Assembly (NCBI GenBank): GCA_013538855.1
Contig: JABXJS010000197.1
Location: 1-43,012 of the forward strand
Length of the DNA: 43,012 nt
Direction: 5' to 3'
DNA from: Herpetosiphonaceae bacterium
GTDB lineage: Bacteria > Chloroflexota > Chloroflexia > Chloroflexales > Herpetosiphonaceae
Below, one piece after another: positions 1-8,618 of the stretch; position 1 is the first letter of the stretch; every line of letters begins with the position of its first letter. The notes beneath the pieces were generated by a model. The model had not been told where the DNA came from, made no database searches, and saw nothing but the letters and a program-made list of their open reading frames with translations. A program made the position numbers and the translations under genes.

Positions 1-1118
1 GCACGGTTCCTTTCTTGGTTGGCACCACAAAGGATACCGCACGATTCGGCCGCCACACCGTTTACCCTGGCCCCAGGGAGTCCTGTGATCTACTGAGCCC
101 AGCGTCAGAGCACATCGCACGGCTGTATCGGCATATCGCCACCGTGTACGAGCGCCGCGCAGAGTTCAACGCCGGCCTCGAGAATCTGGCACATGCGCTG
201 GCTGGACTAGCCAACCGTACATCTTTAGAGTATGTGCGCATTTTGATCCGACGCGCGGGCATCTACTACCGAATTGGTGAGTACAAAAAAGTGCTTGTTG
301 ATGCAGAGCAGGCCATCGATACAGTGATTAAGCTTGATAGCATTGAAGATCTGGCCCAAGCCTATGGGATCATGGGCGTAGCTTATAGCTGTATTGGGGA
401 GAACAACAAATCTATCAGCATGTCGTTGAAGAGCATTGAGTACCTAGAAAAAAGCAAGAACATTCTGCTGCTCTCCAACGCCTACAGCAACACCGCCGCA
501 AACTACTACAAGTTTGGCGATATTGAAAAAGCGCTCAGCTTCCATGAGAAGGCCTACAAAATACGCCTCGACATCAAAGATGACTATGGACTAGCGATCA
601 TAACCAACAATATTGGCGATCTTTATCTCCAGCTTGGGCAGGTTGATCGCGCCATCAGCAAGTTCGAAGAAAGCCTGACCTACTGGGATCGGATTCAATC
701 GGCCTATGGAACCGCCATTCTCTCGATGAATCTTGGCGCGGCATATCTGACCCAAGGCGATCTCGCGCTGAGCCGCAAATACTTAGAGCAAAGCCTACGC
801 ATGTACGAGCAGATGAATATTCGCGAGTACATTCCAGAAATCTATCGCTACTTTGCTGAGCTTGAGCGCAAATCGCAGCAGCCACAGCAGGCGATTGAGT
901 ACTGTCAAGCATCGATCAACGTCGCGCAAGAGCTTTCGCTCCGGCTGGAAGAAGGTCTCTCGCTGCTGCTGCTGGGCAAAATCCACATAGAGCAGGCCAG
1001 TCAGGCGCAAGCGCAGCAGGCACTTGGTAGCGCCCGCACTATTTTTACCGAAATAGCAAATGAACAGTATCTCCAAGAGTGTGAAGCATTGCTGCACGAA
1101 CTAGCATCATTCAGTTAG
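1..1118 (+). CDS. TPR-repeat protein, 3' part (5' end outside window)
   Basis: The reading frame is open to the left edge, so this is probably the C-terminal part of a longer protein. A TTG at 15 is the first possible start in view, but no ribosome-binding site precedes it. About 367 residues are visible. From about residue 35 to the end they form consecutive helical TPR units of 36-40 residues, recognisable by alanine/glycine and aromatic spacing such as 'AQAYGIMGVAYSCIGENNKS' and 'AIITNNIGDLYLQLGQVDRA'. TPR arrays of this kind commonly form the C-terminal scaffold of bacterial signalling ATPases, adenylate cyclases and transcriptional activators; which one applies here cannot be seen. The gene ends 18 bp before the next start on the same strand, so cotranscription is plausible. 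The fold is clear; the function is unknown. Confidence 0.8.
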   Translation, partial: TVPFLVGTTKDTARFGRHTVYPGPRESCDLLSPASEHIARLYRHIATVYERRAEFNAGLENLAHALAGLANRTSLEYVRILIRRAGIYYRIGEYKKVLVDAEQAIDTVIKLDSIEDLAQAYGIMGVAYSCIGENNKSISMSLKSIEYLEKSKNILLLSNAYSNTAANYYKFGDIEKALSFHEKAYKIRLDIKDDYGLAIITNNIGDLYLQLGQVDRAISKFEESLTYWDRIQSAYGTAILSMNLGAAYLTQGDLALSRKYLEQSLRMYEQMNIREYIPEIYRYFAELERKSQQPQQAIEYCQASINVAQELSLRLEEGLSLLLLGKIHIEQASQAQAQQALGSARTIFTEIANEQYLQECEALLHELASFS

Positions 1119-1136
1119 CAATCATGAGGAGGCGTC

Positions 1137-4100
1137 ATGAAAAGATCGGTTCTATCTATGTTGCTCATGGTTTTGTGCGTTATTTTCCCCAATATACCTG
1201 CGCAGGGGGCGCAGGCGCTGCCGCTTATTCCGGCCTACGAGGTAGAGCCAAACGACACCTATGCAGACGCAAACAATATCAATATGCTCACTGGATGCCA
1301 GTGGCTGCTCACGCACCAGTGTTTTGTGAAGGGCGACCTGGGGCTGAATGATCTGGACTGGTACACCTTCAGCATCAGCAATCCCTCGACGATTAGCATC
1401 TCCATGACCGACACGCTCGGCGATTTTGATATCTTTGTCTTCGGCGATCTGAGCAATCCGGTCACCTCAACTGGACAGATCAACCTCAATCAAGTTGAGG
1501 ACACAAATCAAATCGATGAGAGCGGCGATCTGCCGAACCTGAACAACATTGAGCAGATTGGCCAGATCTACTTCACCGGCCAGATCTACTTCACCGGCCA
1601 GATCTACTTCACCGGCCAGATCTACTTCACCGGTGCAAACGGCTACTCTAACAAGGCGATCAACCAGTTTACCTGGCAGCCAGGGATGTACTACTTGCTC
1701 GTGATGCCGCACGATAGCGACCAGCGCGGCGCATACAACCTGACGTTTAAGAGCGAGGCGCTTGGCAACCTTGGTGATCCAGTGCCGGTGAACTTCAACG
1801 TCGTCAACAGTGAAATCAACTGCTATGTCGATGCCCAGCAGAGCATTCCGGTCGAGGTGCTATATCTGACCAACAGCCCGCGGCTGGGCACGACGGGCAT
1901 GACGATCACGCAGGTGCTCAACACGCTGGCGCTGAGCGAAACCCCAGCCGGGCGCGTGATCGATCTGAACGCAACCAACCTGATTCAGCCAGCCACGGCA
2001 TTTGGTCCGGCCTATGCCAACTGGGATGCTGACCCGAGCAATCCGCTGCAGGCCAACGAGATAGCCAAGGGCATTCGCCGCCTGATCATGGCGTATGCGA
2101 AGCAGTGCCCCTCGATCCACTATATCTCGATCATCGGCTCAGACAAAGTGGTGCCCTTCCAGCGCGTGCCCGACGAGACCAAGCTAGCCAATGAGGGTGA
2201 CTACCTGTATGATCTGCCAGTCCAGACAAACACGCGCACGTGGAGCACGCTGTTCTACCGCACTATTTTGACCGACAACCCCTACGGCACGCTAACGCGC
2301 ATCCCCTACCGCGGTCGCCAGCTATGGCTGCCCGACCTGGCGGTGGGGCGACTTGTGGAAGACCCAGGCGATATCTTGCGCTACTTGGAGAACGTGCAGC
2401 TCAACGGCGGCTTTGATGCGCTGGCGATTGACACCAGCGACAAAATCAATGCATTTGTAAGCGGCTACGACTTCCTCACCGATCAAGCGCTGGCGATTAG
2501 TGACACACTCCAGCCGTATCTGCCCCAAACACCCTTTCAAGGCACGGTGCAGCCGTTGATCGGCGACACATGGTCGTCAACCGATCTCTACATGAAATGG
2601 CTGGACAACATCGAGAGCACGACATCCGGCCCCACGCCCTATGCGTTCCAATCGGTCAACGGGCACTTTGCGCATGACTACGCCATTCCGGCCAACTATC
2701 TCTCATCGACAAGTGTGATCTCCGCCGATATCATTTACAACTACGCCAACACATTCCTGCCTGACGCCACGTTCTTCCAGCAGTCGCTGGGCTACAGCGC
2801 TGGCTGCCATGCTGGCTACAATGTCTACAACAGCGATATGATCTTTGCAGTTGATCGCTACCTGCGGTCGATCGACTTCCCAGAGGCCTACATCCGGCAG
2901 AAGGGCACCTGGATTGGCAACACAGGCTTTGGCTACGGCGACAGCGAGCTGGTGGGCTACACCGAGCGGCTGATGCTGAACTTCACCGAGGAGCTTGGAC
3001 GTCAATGGCAGGGTCGGGCAGGCTTTTACGCTGGAATCCCGGTTGGGCAGGCGCTTACGCGCGCCAAGCGGCGCTACCTGCGCGAAGCCGCCGCCGGCTC
3101 GTTCAGTGTGTATGATCAGAAAGTGCTGCTGCAATCGACGCTGTATGGGCTGCCGATGATCCGCGTGCGTGTTGCACCAACGGGCCAGACTAACTTCCCG
3201 CCACATGACCAGCAGGACTTCGAGTGCACCCAGTGTGCGCTCAAGCGGCCGCTGATCACCAACGTCGCGCCGGATCAGGTGATCACCCGCACGCTCACAC
3301 TGCACTTCGACAATCAGCCAGCAACTGGCTCAAACGGCACGGCGATACTGACGACCATGACGGTTGATAGCGACTCGTTCGATCTGCTGACGGGCAGCGT
3401 AATCAATGGCACGATGTCGAATCAGGCTGGACGACCAGCGATCCAAACGGTGGCGATGCCAGTCGATCTTGCAGATATTTCGGGGTCGCTGCAGCTGCGC
3501 GGTGCGGCGCTGCTCGACGCGCAGACCAGCGAGATCACCGGCGTCAACCCGCTGATCACCAGATTGATCACCGAGGAGGTGTACCTTGAGACCGAGCCAA
3601 ACTACAACTTTGCCGAGCGCTGGTATCCCGACCAGCCCTTCGCCTACAGCGTCTTTGAGTCCAAAGAGCTAGCCGACGGCGCGAGCAGCGACGACACACG
3701 GCGCTATGCTCAGCTGCTGCTATCGCCAATGCAGTACAAGGGCAACGGAGCAGACGGCAAGGTGCGCCTGTTCAACCAAATGACCATCCAGCTGAACTAT
3801 CTGAGCAGCGCTGCGCCAGCCTACCTGCTGCAAGATACGATTGCGCCAGTTGTGCGCCACACGCTGTTAAATCAGCAAGGGCAGCTCAACATTCGCATCC
3901 TCGAGCGCGGCGCACCGGGCCGACCAGGCGCGCTCGAAGAGGCCCATGTGATGTTCAAGCGCACAGATGGAAGCTGGGCAGCGCTGCCAACAACACTGGT
4001 GAAAGACACGCTGCCTGATGTGTGGGTGGCAAAGGTTACCCTCCCGCAGCCAGCCCCACAGCCGCTGCAGATTATGGTGCTGCTGCGCGACGAGGCCGGC

Positions 4101-4184
4101 AACATTGGGACAGGCACCTACGATGGCGCGATGAACCTTGATATAACCACGAAGAAGCTCTTCCTGCCAGCTGTGAACAAGTAG
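1137..4184 (+). CDS. Secreted caspase-fold (C25/gingipain-like) peptidase with PPC domain
   Basis: This 1015-residue protein starts at an ATG six bases after AGGAGG. Residues 1-28 form a signal peptide with a hydrophobic core (LLMVLCVIF). A bacterial pre-peptidase C-terminal (PPC) beta-sandwich begins at 'EVEPNDTYADAN' (about 35) and ends near 205. It is interrupted at about 119-170 by a low-complexity insert holding four exact GQIYFT repeats (142-165). Residues about 230-690 resemble peptidase family C25 (clan CD): 'ISIIGSDKVVPF', then 'LAVGRLVEDP', then 'NGHFAHDY' (His510 or His513) and 'YSAGCHAGYN' (Cys557) as the likely His-Cys dyad. The rest is beta-rich. The extreme C-terminus, 'KKLFLPAVNK', looks like a short sorting-type tail. 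The likely role is extracellular proteolysis or surface-protein processing. The family call is good; activity is inferred. Confidence 0.82.
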   Translation: MKRSVLSMLLMVLCVIFPNIPAQGAQALPLIPAYEVEPNDTYADANNINMLTGCQWLLTHQCFVKGDLGLNDLDWYTFSISNPSTISISMTDTLGDFDIFVFGDLSNPVTSTGQINLNQVEDTNQIDESGDLPNLNNIEQIGQIYFTGQIYFTGQIYFTGQIYFTGANGYSNKAINQFTWQPGMYYLLVMPHDSDQRGAYNLTFKSEALGNLGDPVPVNFNVVNSEINCYVDAQQSIPVEVLYLTNSPRLGTTGMTITQVLNTLALSETPAGRVIDLNATNLIQPATAFGPAYANWDADPSNPLQANEIAKGIRRLIMAYAKQCPSIHYISIIGSDKVVPFQRVPDETKLANEGDYLYDLPVQTNTRTWSTLFYRTILTDNPYGTLTRIPYRGRQLWLPDLAVGRLVEDPGDILRYLENVQLNGGFDALAIDTSDKINAFVSGYDFLTDQALAISDTLQPYLPQTPFQGTVQPLIGDTWSSTDLYMKWLDNIESTTSGPTPYAFQSVNGHFAHDYAIPANYLSSTSVISADIIYNYANTFLPDATFFQQSLGYSAGCHAGYNVYNSDMIFAVDRYLRSIDFPEAYIRQKGTWIGNTGFGYGDSELVGYTERLMLNFTEELGRQWQGRAGFYAGIPVGQALTRAKRRYLREAAAGSFSVYDQKVLLQSTLYGLPMIRVRVAPTGQTNFPPHDQQDFECTQCALKRPLITNVAPDQVITRTLTLHFDNQPATGSNGTAILTTMTVDSDSFDLLTGSVINGTMSNQAGRPAIQTVAMPVDLADISGSLQLRGAALLDAQTSEITGVNPLITRLITEEVYLETEPNYNFAERWYPDQPFAYSVFESKELADGASSDDTRRYAQLLLSPMQYKGNGADGKVRLFNQMTIQLNYLSSAAPAYLLQDTIAPVVRHTLLNQQGQLNIRILERGAPGRPGALEEAHVMFKRTDGSWAALPTTLVKDTLPDVWVAKVTLPQPAPQPLQIMVLLRDEAGNIGTGTYDGAMNLDITTKKLFLPAVNK
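1560..1631 (+). repeat. Four exact 18-bp tandem repeats inside the C25-like gene
   Basis: The unit ggccagatctacttcacc occurs four times without a mismatch and encodes GQIYFT each time. It lies in an insert within the PPC domain. The unit length keeps the frame, so copy number can change without breaking the protein. Confidence 0.97.
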
Positions 4185-4215
4185 CCTAGCAACAGGCAGC
4201 CATGGACAGCAACGG

Positions 4216-4253
4216 CAACGCCCCTGCTAGCGAAGGTGCTGGCGGGGGCGTTG
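4216..4253. terminator. Hairpin between convergent genes
   Basis: caacgcccctgctagc pairs with gctggcgggggcgttg across a 6-nt loop, giving a 16-bp stem with a few wobble pairs. It lies 31 bp after the protease stop and 46 bp after the end of the opposing glycosylation operon. There is no clear T-tract, so it probably acts as a weak bidirectional terminator. Confidence 0.6.
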
Positions 4254-4299
4254 GCTAGTCAGCGCGCTCAAACACGCCAGTGCTGTGATCGGGCAGGCG

Positions 4300-6429
4300 C
4301 TAGCGCCAGCCGAGTGAATCGACACGAACACCGAGTGCGCGACCATCAGGGTTGGTGCGATCATAGGCATGCGGCACAAACTGGGTTGATGCGCGTAGCT
4401 CGATGCGGGGGCTTTGGACGGGATCAAGCGGTGCTGGCAGCGGAACATCGATCGTCTGCCAATCCGGGCCAACCGCTTGGGTGAAGATGGGCTGGCCATT
4501 GATCAGGATCGTCAGCTGCGGCGCTGGCAGACCGGCAGGCCGCGGCGCGGCGACACGGATGGACAGCGTATCGGCAGACTGCGGCGGGGCCAGCGTGACG
4601 CTTGCCTGGTCGGCGAACCAGCGAGTCGCATCTGGCTCAGCGGCATAGAAGCCATGGATAAAGCCTAGATCGAGGCCCGCGCCAAGCTCGAGCTGGGCTG
4701 GCGGCGGCGTCTGGGAGAAGCGCAGCTGCGCCCAGCGCTGGAGGTCCTCGCGCGAGGCGGTTTCAAAGGCCAGCTCCGTGCGAGCAGCGGCGAGATCGCC
4801 ACGGGCGCGCAGCAGATCGCCAAGCAGCAAGTGGGGGTAGGGGTGAGCTGGCAGCTGGGCGATAGCCGTGCGCAGCAACTGCTCGGCGCGCTCGGTCTCG
4901 TGCAAGCGCAGCGCAGCGCGGGCCTGGAGCACGCGGGCGAGCACCGAGTCAGGATCGAACTTGAGGGCCTGCGCAGCCTTCGCCTCGGCAGTATAGACAG
5001 GAATGCCAGAGCCGAGCGTGTCGATAAAGGCCCCTGTGGGCGGCGGCGTCGGGTCGGCGAGGGCGACCTCGGCACGCCACAAGCTCCAATGCTTGCGGAT
5101 TAGTCGCACGGTAGTGGCGGGGTAGGCCGCATAGCTCAGGGAAAAGAGCGCGAGGGCCAGCACCAGAGCAAGCGCCGCCAGCGCCGACGGTCGGCTCCAG
5201 CGCCGGCGCTGTATTTCAGCAGACGGAGTGCGCCGCCAGCGAATGTAGGCGAGCGACCAGGCAGCGGCAGGCAGCAGCACCGGCACGAGCGGCAGCCGAT
5301 AGCGATACTCGACGTGAAAAAGCGCGCCAGTGAAAACCGTGTAGAGCGCCCAGAGGGCCAGCACGCTGCGCAGCCCACGCTCCAGCGGCAGCAGCAGCAG
5401 GCCCGCCGCCCCAGCGAGCAGCAGCACAAACCACAGCACATCGCCCAGCACAACCCGCAGCCACGCCTCGGACGGCGGGACCCAGATGGCCGGACGAGCG
5501 AGCAGATCGTCGGTGTGCTCGAAGGCCCAAAAGCGCCGGAACTCGCGCCAGCTTTTCTGCAGCACCCAGCCGGGATGCGACGTGAGCGCCTGTAGCCCCT
5601 GCTGCGTCGCCAGCTTCGAGCGGGCGACACGGTCGTCGCCAAGGGCGTACAGCTGCGCCTTAACCGCCTCGCGCCCAGCCGGATCGTTGTCGAGCCAGAG
5701 ATTTTCGGGGCCGGTGGTGTCGATGAAGATAAAGCCGTGGTAGGTGAGCGCGTTGCGGATGGTCCAGGGCGTAATCGTTAACAGCGCCGCCAGCAGAAAG
5801 ATCACAGCGCGGCGGCCACGCTGAGCGCCAGCAGCGCCGCGCCAGAGCCAGAGCGCACCGAGCGGCAGCAGCGGCAGCGCCACCGAGCGCACGAGGCAGA
5901 CCAGCGCGACGGTCACGCCAGCGAGCGCCGCGCCGCGCCACGGGCCAGCGGCGCGGCGGCCAGTGCGCACCAGCAGCGTGAAGGCCAGCAGCAGGCCCGC
6001 CAGCGTGACCGTCTCGGTCAGCAGCTCGGTGGCATTGAGGGCCAGCGTGTACCAGGCGGCGGTGAGCGTGGCGGCGAGCAGCGGCACACGTCGCGGCAGC
6101 TGCGGCAAGAGCGTGCGCGTCCACCAGTACATCAGCGGGATAGTGGCCGTGCTGACCAGCGCGTTGAGCAGGCGCAGCGCCGTGATGCTGCTATCGGTGA
6201 GGATGGCGAGCAGGGCCAGGCCGAGCGAGAAGAGCGGCGGGCGCATCAGCAGCAGATCGTGGTAGCCCGCGCCGCGAGCGATAGCCAGCGCCTGCTCGAA
6301 GTACTCGCGCTCGTCGCCGCCAAGCGGACGGGCAGCATTCCAGCGCCAGGCCAGCCAGCGCAGCCAAAGGCCGCCGAGCGTGATCAGCAGCAGCGCGATG
6401 GGCGCGCGCCAGCGCTGCCAGCGGCTCAC
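4300..6429 (-). CDS. GT39/ArnT-like membrane glycosyltransferase with TPR and beta C-terminal domains
   Basis: A 709-residue polytopic membrane protein of the PMT/ArnT-like (GT39, GT-C fold) class. The first external loop has the acidic pair expected to be catalytic ('GGDEREYFEQA', Asp39-Glu40), followed by 'MRPPLF' (63-68). About ten hydrophobic segments run to about residue 430. A soluble tail follows: TPR-like helices ('VLARVLQARAALRLHETERA', about 505-575), then a beta-rich domain beginning 'LELGAGLDLGFIHGFY' (about 580-709). Such enzymes transfer a sugar from a polyprenyl-phosphate carrier to lipid or protein on the outer face of the membrane. The start is GTG, overlapping the upstream stop as GTGA (6426-6429), so translation is coupled. 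It is the last gene of the operon and a paralogue of the gene just upstream. Substrate unknown. Confidence 0.85.
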   Translation of the reverse strand: MSRWQRWRAPIALLLITLGGLWLRWLAWRWNAARPLGGDEREYFEQALAIARGAGYHDLLLMRPPLFSLGLALLAILTDSSITALRLLNALVSTATIPLMYWWTRTLLPQLPRRVPLLAATLTAAWYTLALNATELLTETVTLAGLLLAFTLLVRTGRRAAGPWRGAALAGVTVALVCLVRSVALPLLPLGALWLWRGAAGAQRGRRAVIFLLAALLTITPWTIRNALTYHGFIFIDTTGPENLWLDNDPAGREAVKAQLYALGDDRVARSKLATQQGLQALTSHPGWVLQKSWREFRRFWAFEHTDDLLARPAIWVPPSEAWLRVVLGDVLWFVLLLAGAAGLLLLPLERGLRSVLALWALYTVFTGALFHVEYRYRLPLVPVLLPAAAWSLAYIRWRRTPSAEIQRRRWSRPSALAALALVLALALFSLSYAAYPATTVRLIRKHWSLWRAEVALADPTPPPTGAFIDTLGSGIPVYTAEAKAAQALKFDPDSVLARVLQARAALRLHETERAEQLLRTAIAQLPAHPYPHLLLGDLLRARGDLAAARTELAFETASREDLQRWAQLRFSQTPPPAQLELGAGLDLGFIHGFYAAEPDATRWFADQASVTLAPPQSADTLSIRVAAPRPAGLPAPQLTILINGQPIFTQAVGPDWQTIDVPLPAPLDPVQSPRIELRASTQFVPHAYDRTNPDGRALGVRVDSLGWR

Positions 6430-8618
6430 TGTAGCTCCGCCCAGTCGAGCTGAAAGCCCAGCAGGCGCAGCGGCTGCGCAACCTGATCGCGCACGCGCTG
6501 CTCCAGGTCCTGTGGACCAGGAACGAACACCGGGCTATGGAACTCGACGACAACATCAGCGCCAGCGGGCGTGGCGGGCAGCGCCACGCGCAGCTCCTGC
6601 CAGTCGGCGGAGAGCGTGAAGGATTCAAGCGCCGTGCCAGCGACAAAAGGCGTCACGGTCGTCGGATTGGCGTTGGTGGTGTAGCCGCTGGCGTGCAGCA
6701 GCAGCGTCTGCGGCTGGCCAGTGCCAGCGGCGGGGAAGCGCAGCGCAGCGACTGGGCCGCTCCAGCGGTAGTTGGGATCGCTGGCCTCGCGGCTATAGAA
6801 GCCGCGAATGTAGCCATAGTCCAGGCCGGAGCCAAGGTCGATGCGCATTGTTGGCGGCGGATCGAGGTGCTGCCAGGCCCAGGCGGTAGCGTTGGTGATC
6901 TCGACATCGCGGGCCTCGAACAGCTCGCGCGTCTTGGCCAGATCGCCGAGGCGGCGGTAGAGATCGCCCTCGACAAAATAGACATAGCTTGCGAGCAGCG
7001 CATTGGTTGGATCGGCGTCGCGGAGCAACGCCTGCGCCTGCGCAATGCGGCCCTCGTGCTCCAGAATACGTGCATTGAGCAGGGCCAGGCAGGGCAGCTT
7101 CTGATGCGCGGTAGCCGCATCGTGGCGCTGGCGCGCGGCATCAAACTGACCGGCGTTGATCAGCGCCTCGATCTGATCGCACTCGGCGGCATAGCGCAGG
7201 CCAACCAGGCCCAGCCGCGTCTCCTCGATGACGCTGCGGCGATCCGGATCGATCCACTTCGGCCAGTAGGCGTAGGAGGGCAGCACCAGCAGCCAGAGCA
7301 GCGCGGCAGCGCCCCAGGCCAGCCAGCGCCGCTGCACCGACGGCCAGGGCCTGCGCCACTGCACCAGCGCGCAGGCGGCATAGATGAAGAGGAAGGGCAG
7401 CAGCGGCTGGCGAAAGCGATTGATCGCAAAGACCAGCGCGCCAACCAGCACGTTGTAGAGCAGCCAGCCGAGCACAAGGCCCTTGCCACGGCGCTGCTGC
7501 TGCCGGAGCAGACCAAGGGCAGCCAGGCCCACAGCGAGCGCATAGAGCGTATCGTCGCTGAGCAGGCCCAGCAAATGCGGCGCGGGCACCATGCCCAGCG
7601 TATGGCCGGTGCGCAGGCGCTCGGCACCGCCGTAGCGCAGCTGGAGCATGTCAAGCAGCTCACGGCCGGACTTGCGCACGAAGCCAGCGGGGTTCGCGCT
7701 GATCCAGCTACGGCCGAGGGCATAGGCGGCGGACTGGCGGGCGGCCTGCGAGCCAGCCTGCGCAGCACAGACACGGCCGCCGCACAGCGTATCGTGGAGC
7801 TTGTTCTCGTCGCGGCCGGTGGGCAGCGCGCTCTGTGCGCCGAGGGCCAGGTTATAGCCGCCGGTGGTATCGACGAGGATCAGGCCGTCGCCGCCACCCC
7901 AGCGGCGAGTGGCGTAGGCCGACCAGGGCAGCACCAGCACACAGACCGTCAGCGTCAGCACAGCAAGGGCGCGCCCAGCGGGCAGCCAGGCCGCCCACGC
8001 GCGCGTAAGCGGCTGCGGGCGCAGCTGCCAGGCCACCCACAGCGCCACCAGCGGCAGCCAGGTCAGGATGATCGCCCGCGTGAGCGCCGCCAGCCCCAGC
8101 AGCAGCGCCGCGCCAACCAGCCAGCGCCAGCGCCGGGTCTCCGGATCGGCCCAGCGCAGAATCAGCCAGACAGCGGCCATGAACACGGTCAGAAACAGCG
8201 TCTCCGACAGCATGAAAAACGCAAACGAGGCGAAGGAGTAGGCCAGCGCCATGGCCCAGCCACTGATCAGCGCAACACGGCGCTGCTGGCCCACCGGAGC
8301 TAAGCGGGCAGCGACCTGCATGGTCAGCCAGACGGTGAGCACGCTGAGCAGGGCCTGCGTCAAGCGCGGTGCCCACAAGGCTGTCGGGCCAAACACCCGA
8401 ATATGGGCGGCCAGAAACAACACGTAGAGCGGCGGGCGCGTCCAGATCCAGCCATCGAAAAAGCTGAAGCCACGGCCACGGGCCAGCCACGTCGCCGCCG
8501 CCCAGTACTCGCCCTCATCGCTGATCCAGTCGCGGTAGGGCAGCATGCGCCACACGATCAGGCGCAGGGCGAAGGCGACCAGCAGGAGCAAAGGCACATG
8601 CCACGAGCGACGCTTCAC
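6426..8618 (-). CDS. GT39/ArnT-like membrane glycosyltransferase (paralogue of the next gene)
   Basis: This 730-residue GT-C fold protein has the same plan as its downstream neighbour. There is an N-terminal transmembrane helix, the acidic motif 'WISDEGEYWA' (Asp34-Glu35), 'TRPPLYVLF' (60-68), multiple membrane spans to about residue 450, a TPR-like helical segment (about 480-590), and a beta-rich end starting 'IDLGSGLDYGYIRGFYSRE'. The shared tail (LGxGLDxGxIxGFY, then a closing LGxxxDxxxW/L) shows that the two arose by tandem duplication and then diverged widely. The GTG start overlaps the preceding TGA (8615-8618). The extra soluble domains may bind the acceptor glycan or protein; that is inference. 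The donor is probably a polyprenyl-phosphate sugar. Confidence 0.85.
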   Translation of the reverse strand: MKRRSWHVPLLLLVAFALRLIVWRMLPYRDWISDEGEYWAAATWLARGRGFSFFDGWIWTRPPLYVLFLAAHIRVFGPTALWAPRLTQALLSVLTVWLTMQVAARLAPVGQQRRVALISGWAMALAYSFASFAFFMLSETLFLTVFMAAVWLILRWADPETRRWRWLVGAALLLGLAALTRAIILTWLPLVALWVAWQLRPQPLTRAWAAWLPAGRALAVLTLTVCVLVLPWSAYATRRWGGGDGLILVDTTGGYNLALGAQSALPTGRDENKLHDTLCGGRVCAAQAGSQAARQSAAYALGRSWISANPAGFVRKSGRELLDMLQLRYGGAERLRTGHTLGMVPAPHLLGLLSDDTLYALAVGLAALGLLRQQQRRGKGLVLGWLLYNVLVGALVFAINRFRQPLLPFLFIYAACALVQWRRPWPSVQRRWLAWGAAALLWLLVLPSYAYWPKWIDPDRRSVIEETRLGLVGLRYAAECDQIEALINAGQFDAARQRHDAATAHQKLPCLALLNARILEHEGRIAQAQALLRDADPTNALLASYVYFVEGDLYRRLGDLAKTRELFEARDVEITNATAWAWQHLDPPPTMRIDLGSGLDYGYIRGFYSREASDPNYRWSGPVAALRFPAAGTGQPQTLLLHASGYTTNANPTTVTPFVAGTALESFTLSADWQELRVALPATPAGADVVVEFHSPVFVPGPQDLEQRVRDQVAQPLRLLGFQLDWAELQ

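Noticed and set aside
1467-1712. Minus-strand frame with GEVDLA repeats
   Set aside because: It is the reverse reading of the GQIYFT repeats in the protease gene, with no ribosome site.
6537-8303. Long plus-strand frame (588 codons, Gln/Ala/Arg-rich)
   Set aside because: It lies opposite a clear membrane glycosyltransferase gene. The composition is typical of an antisense frame in GC-rich DNA.
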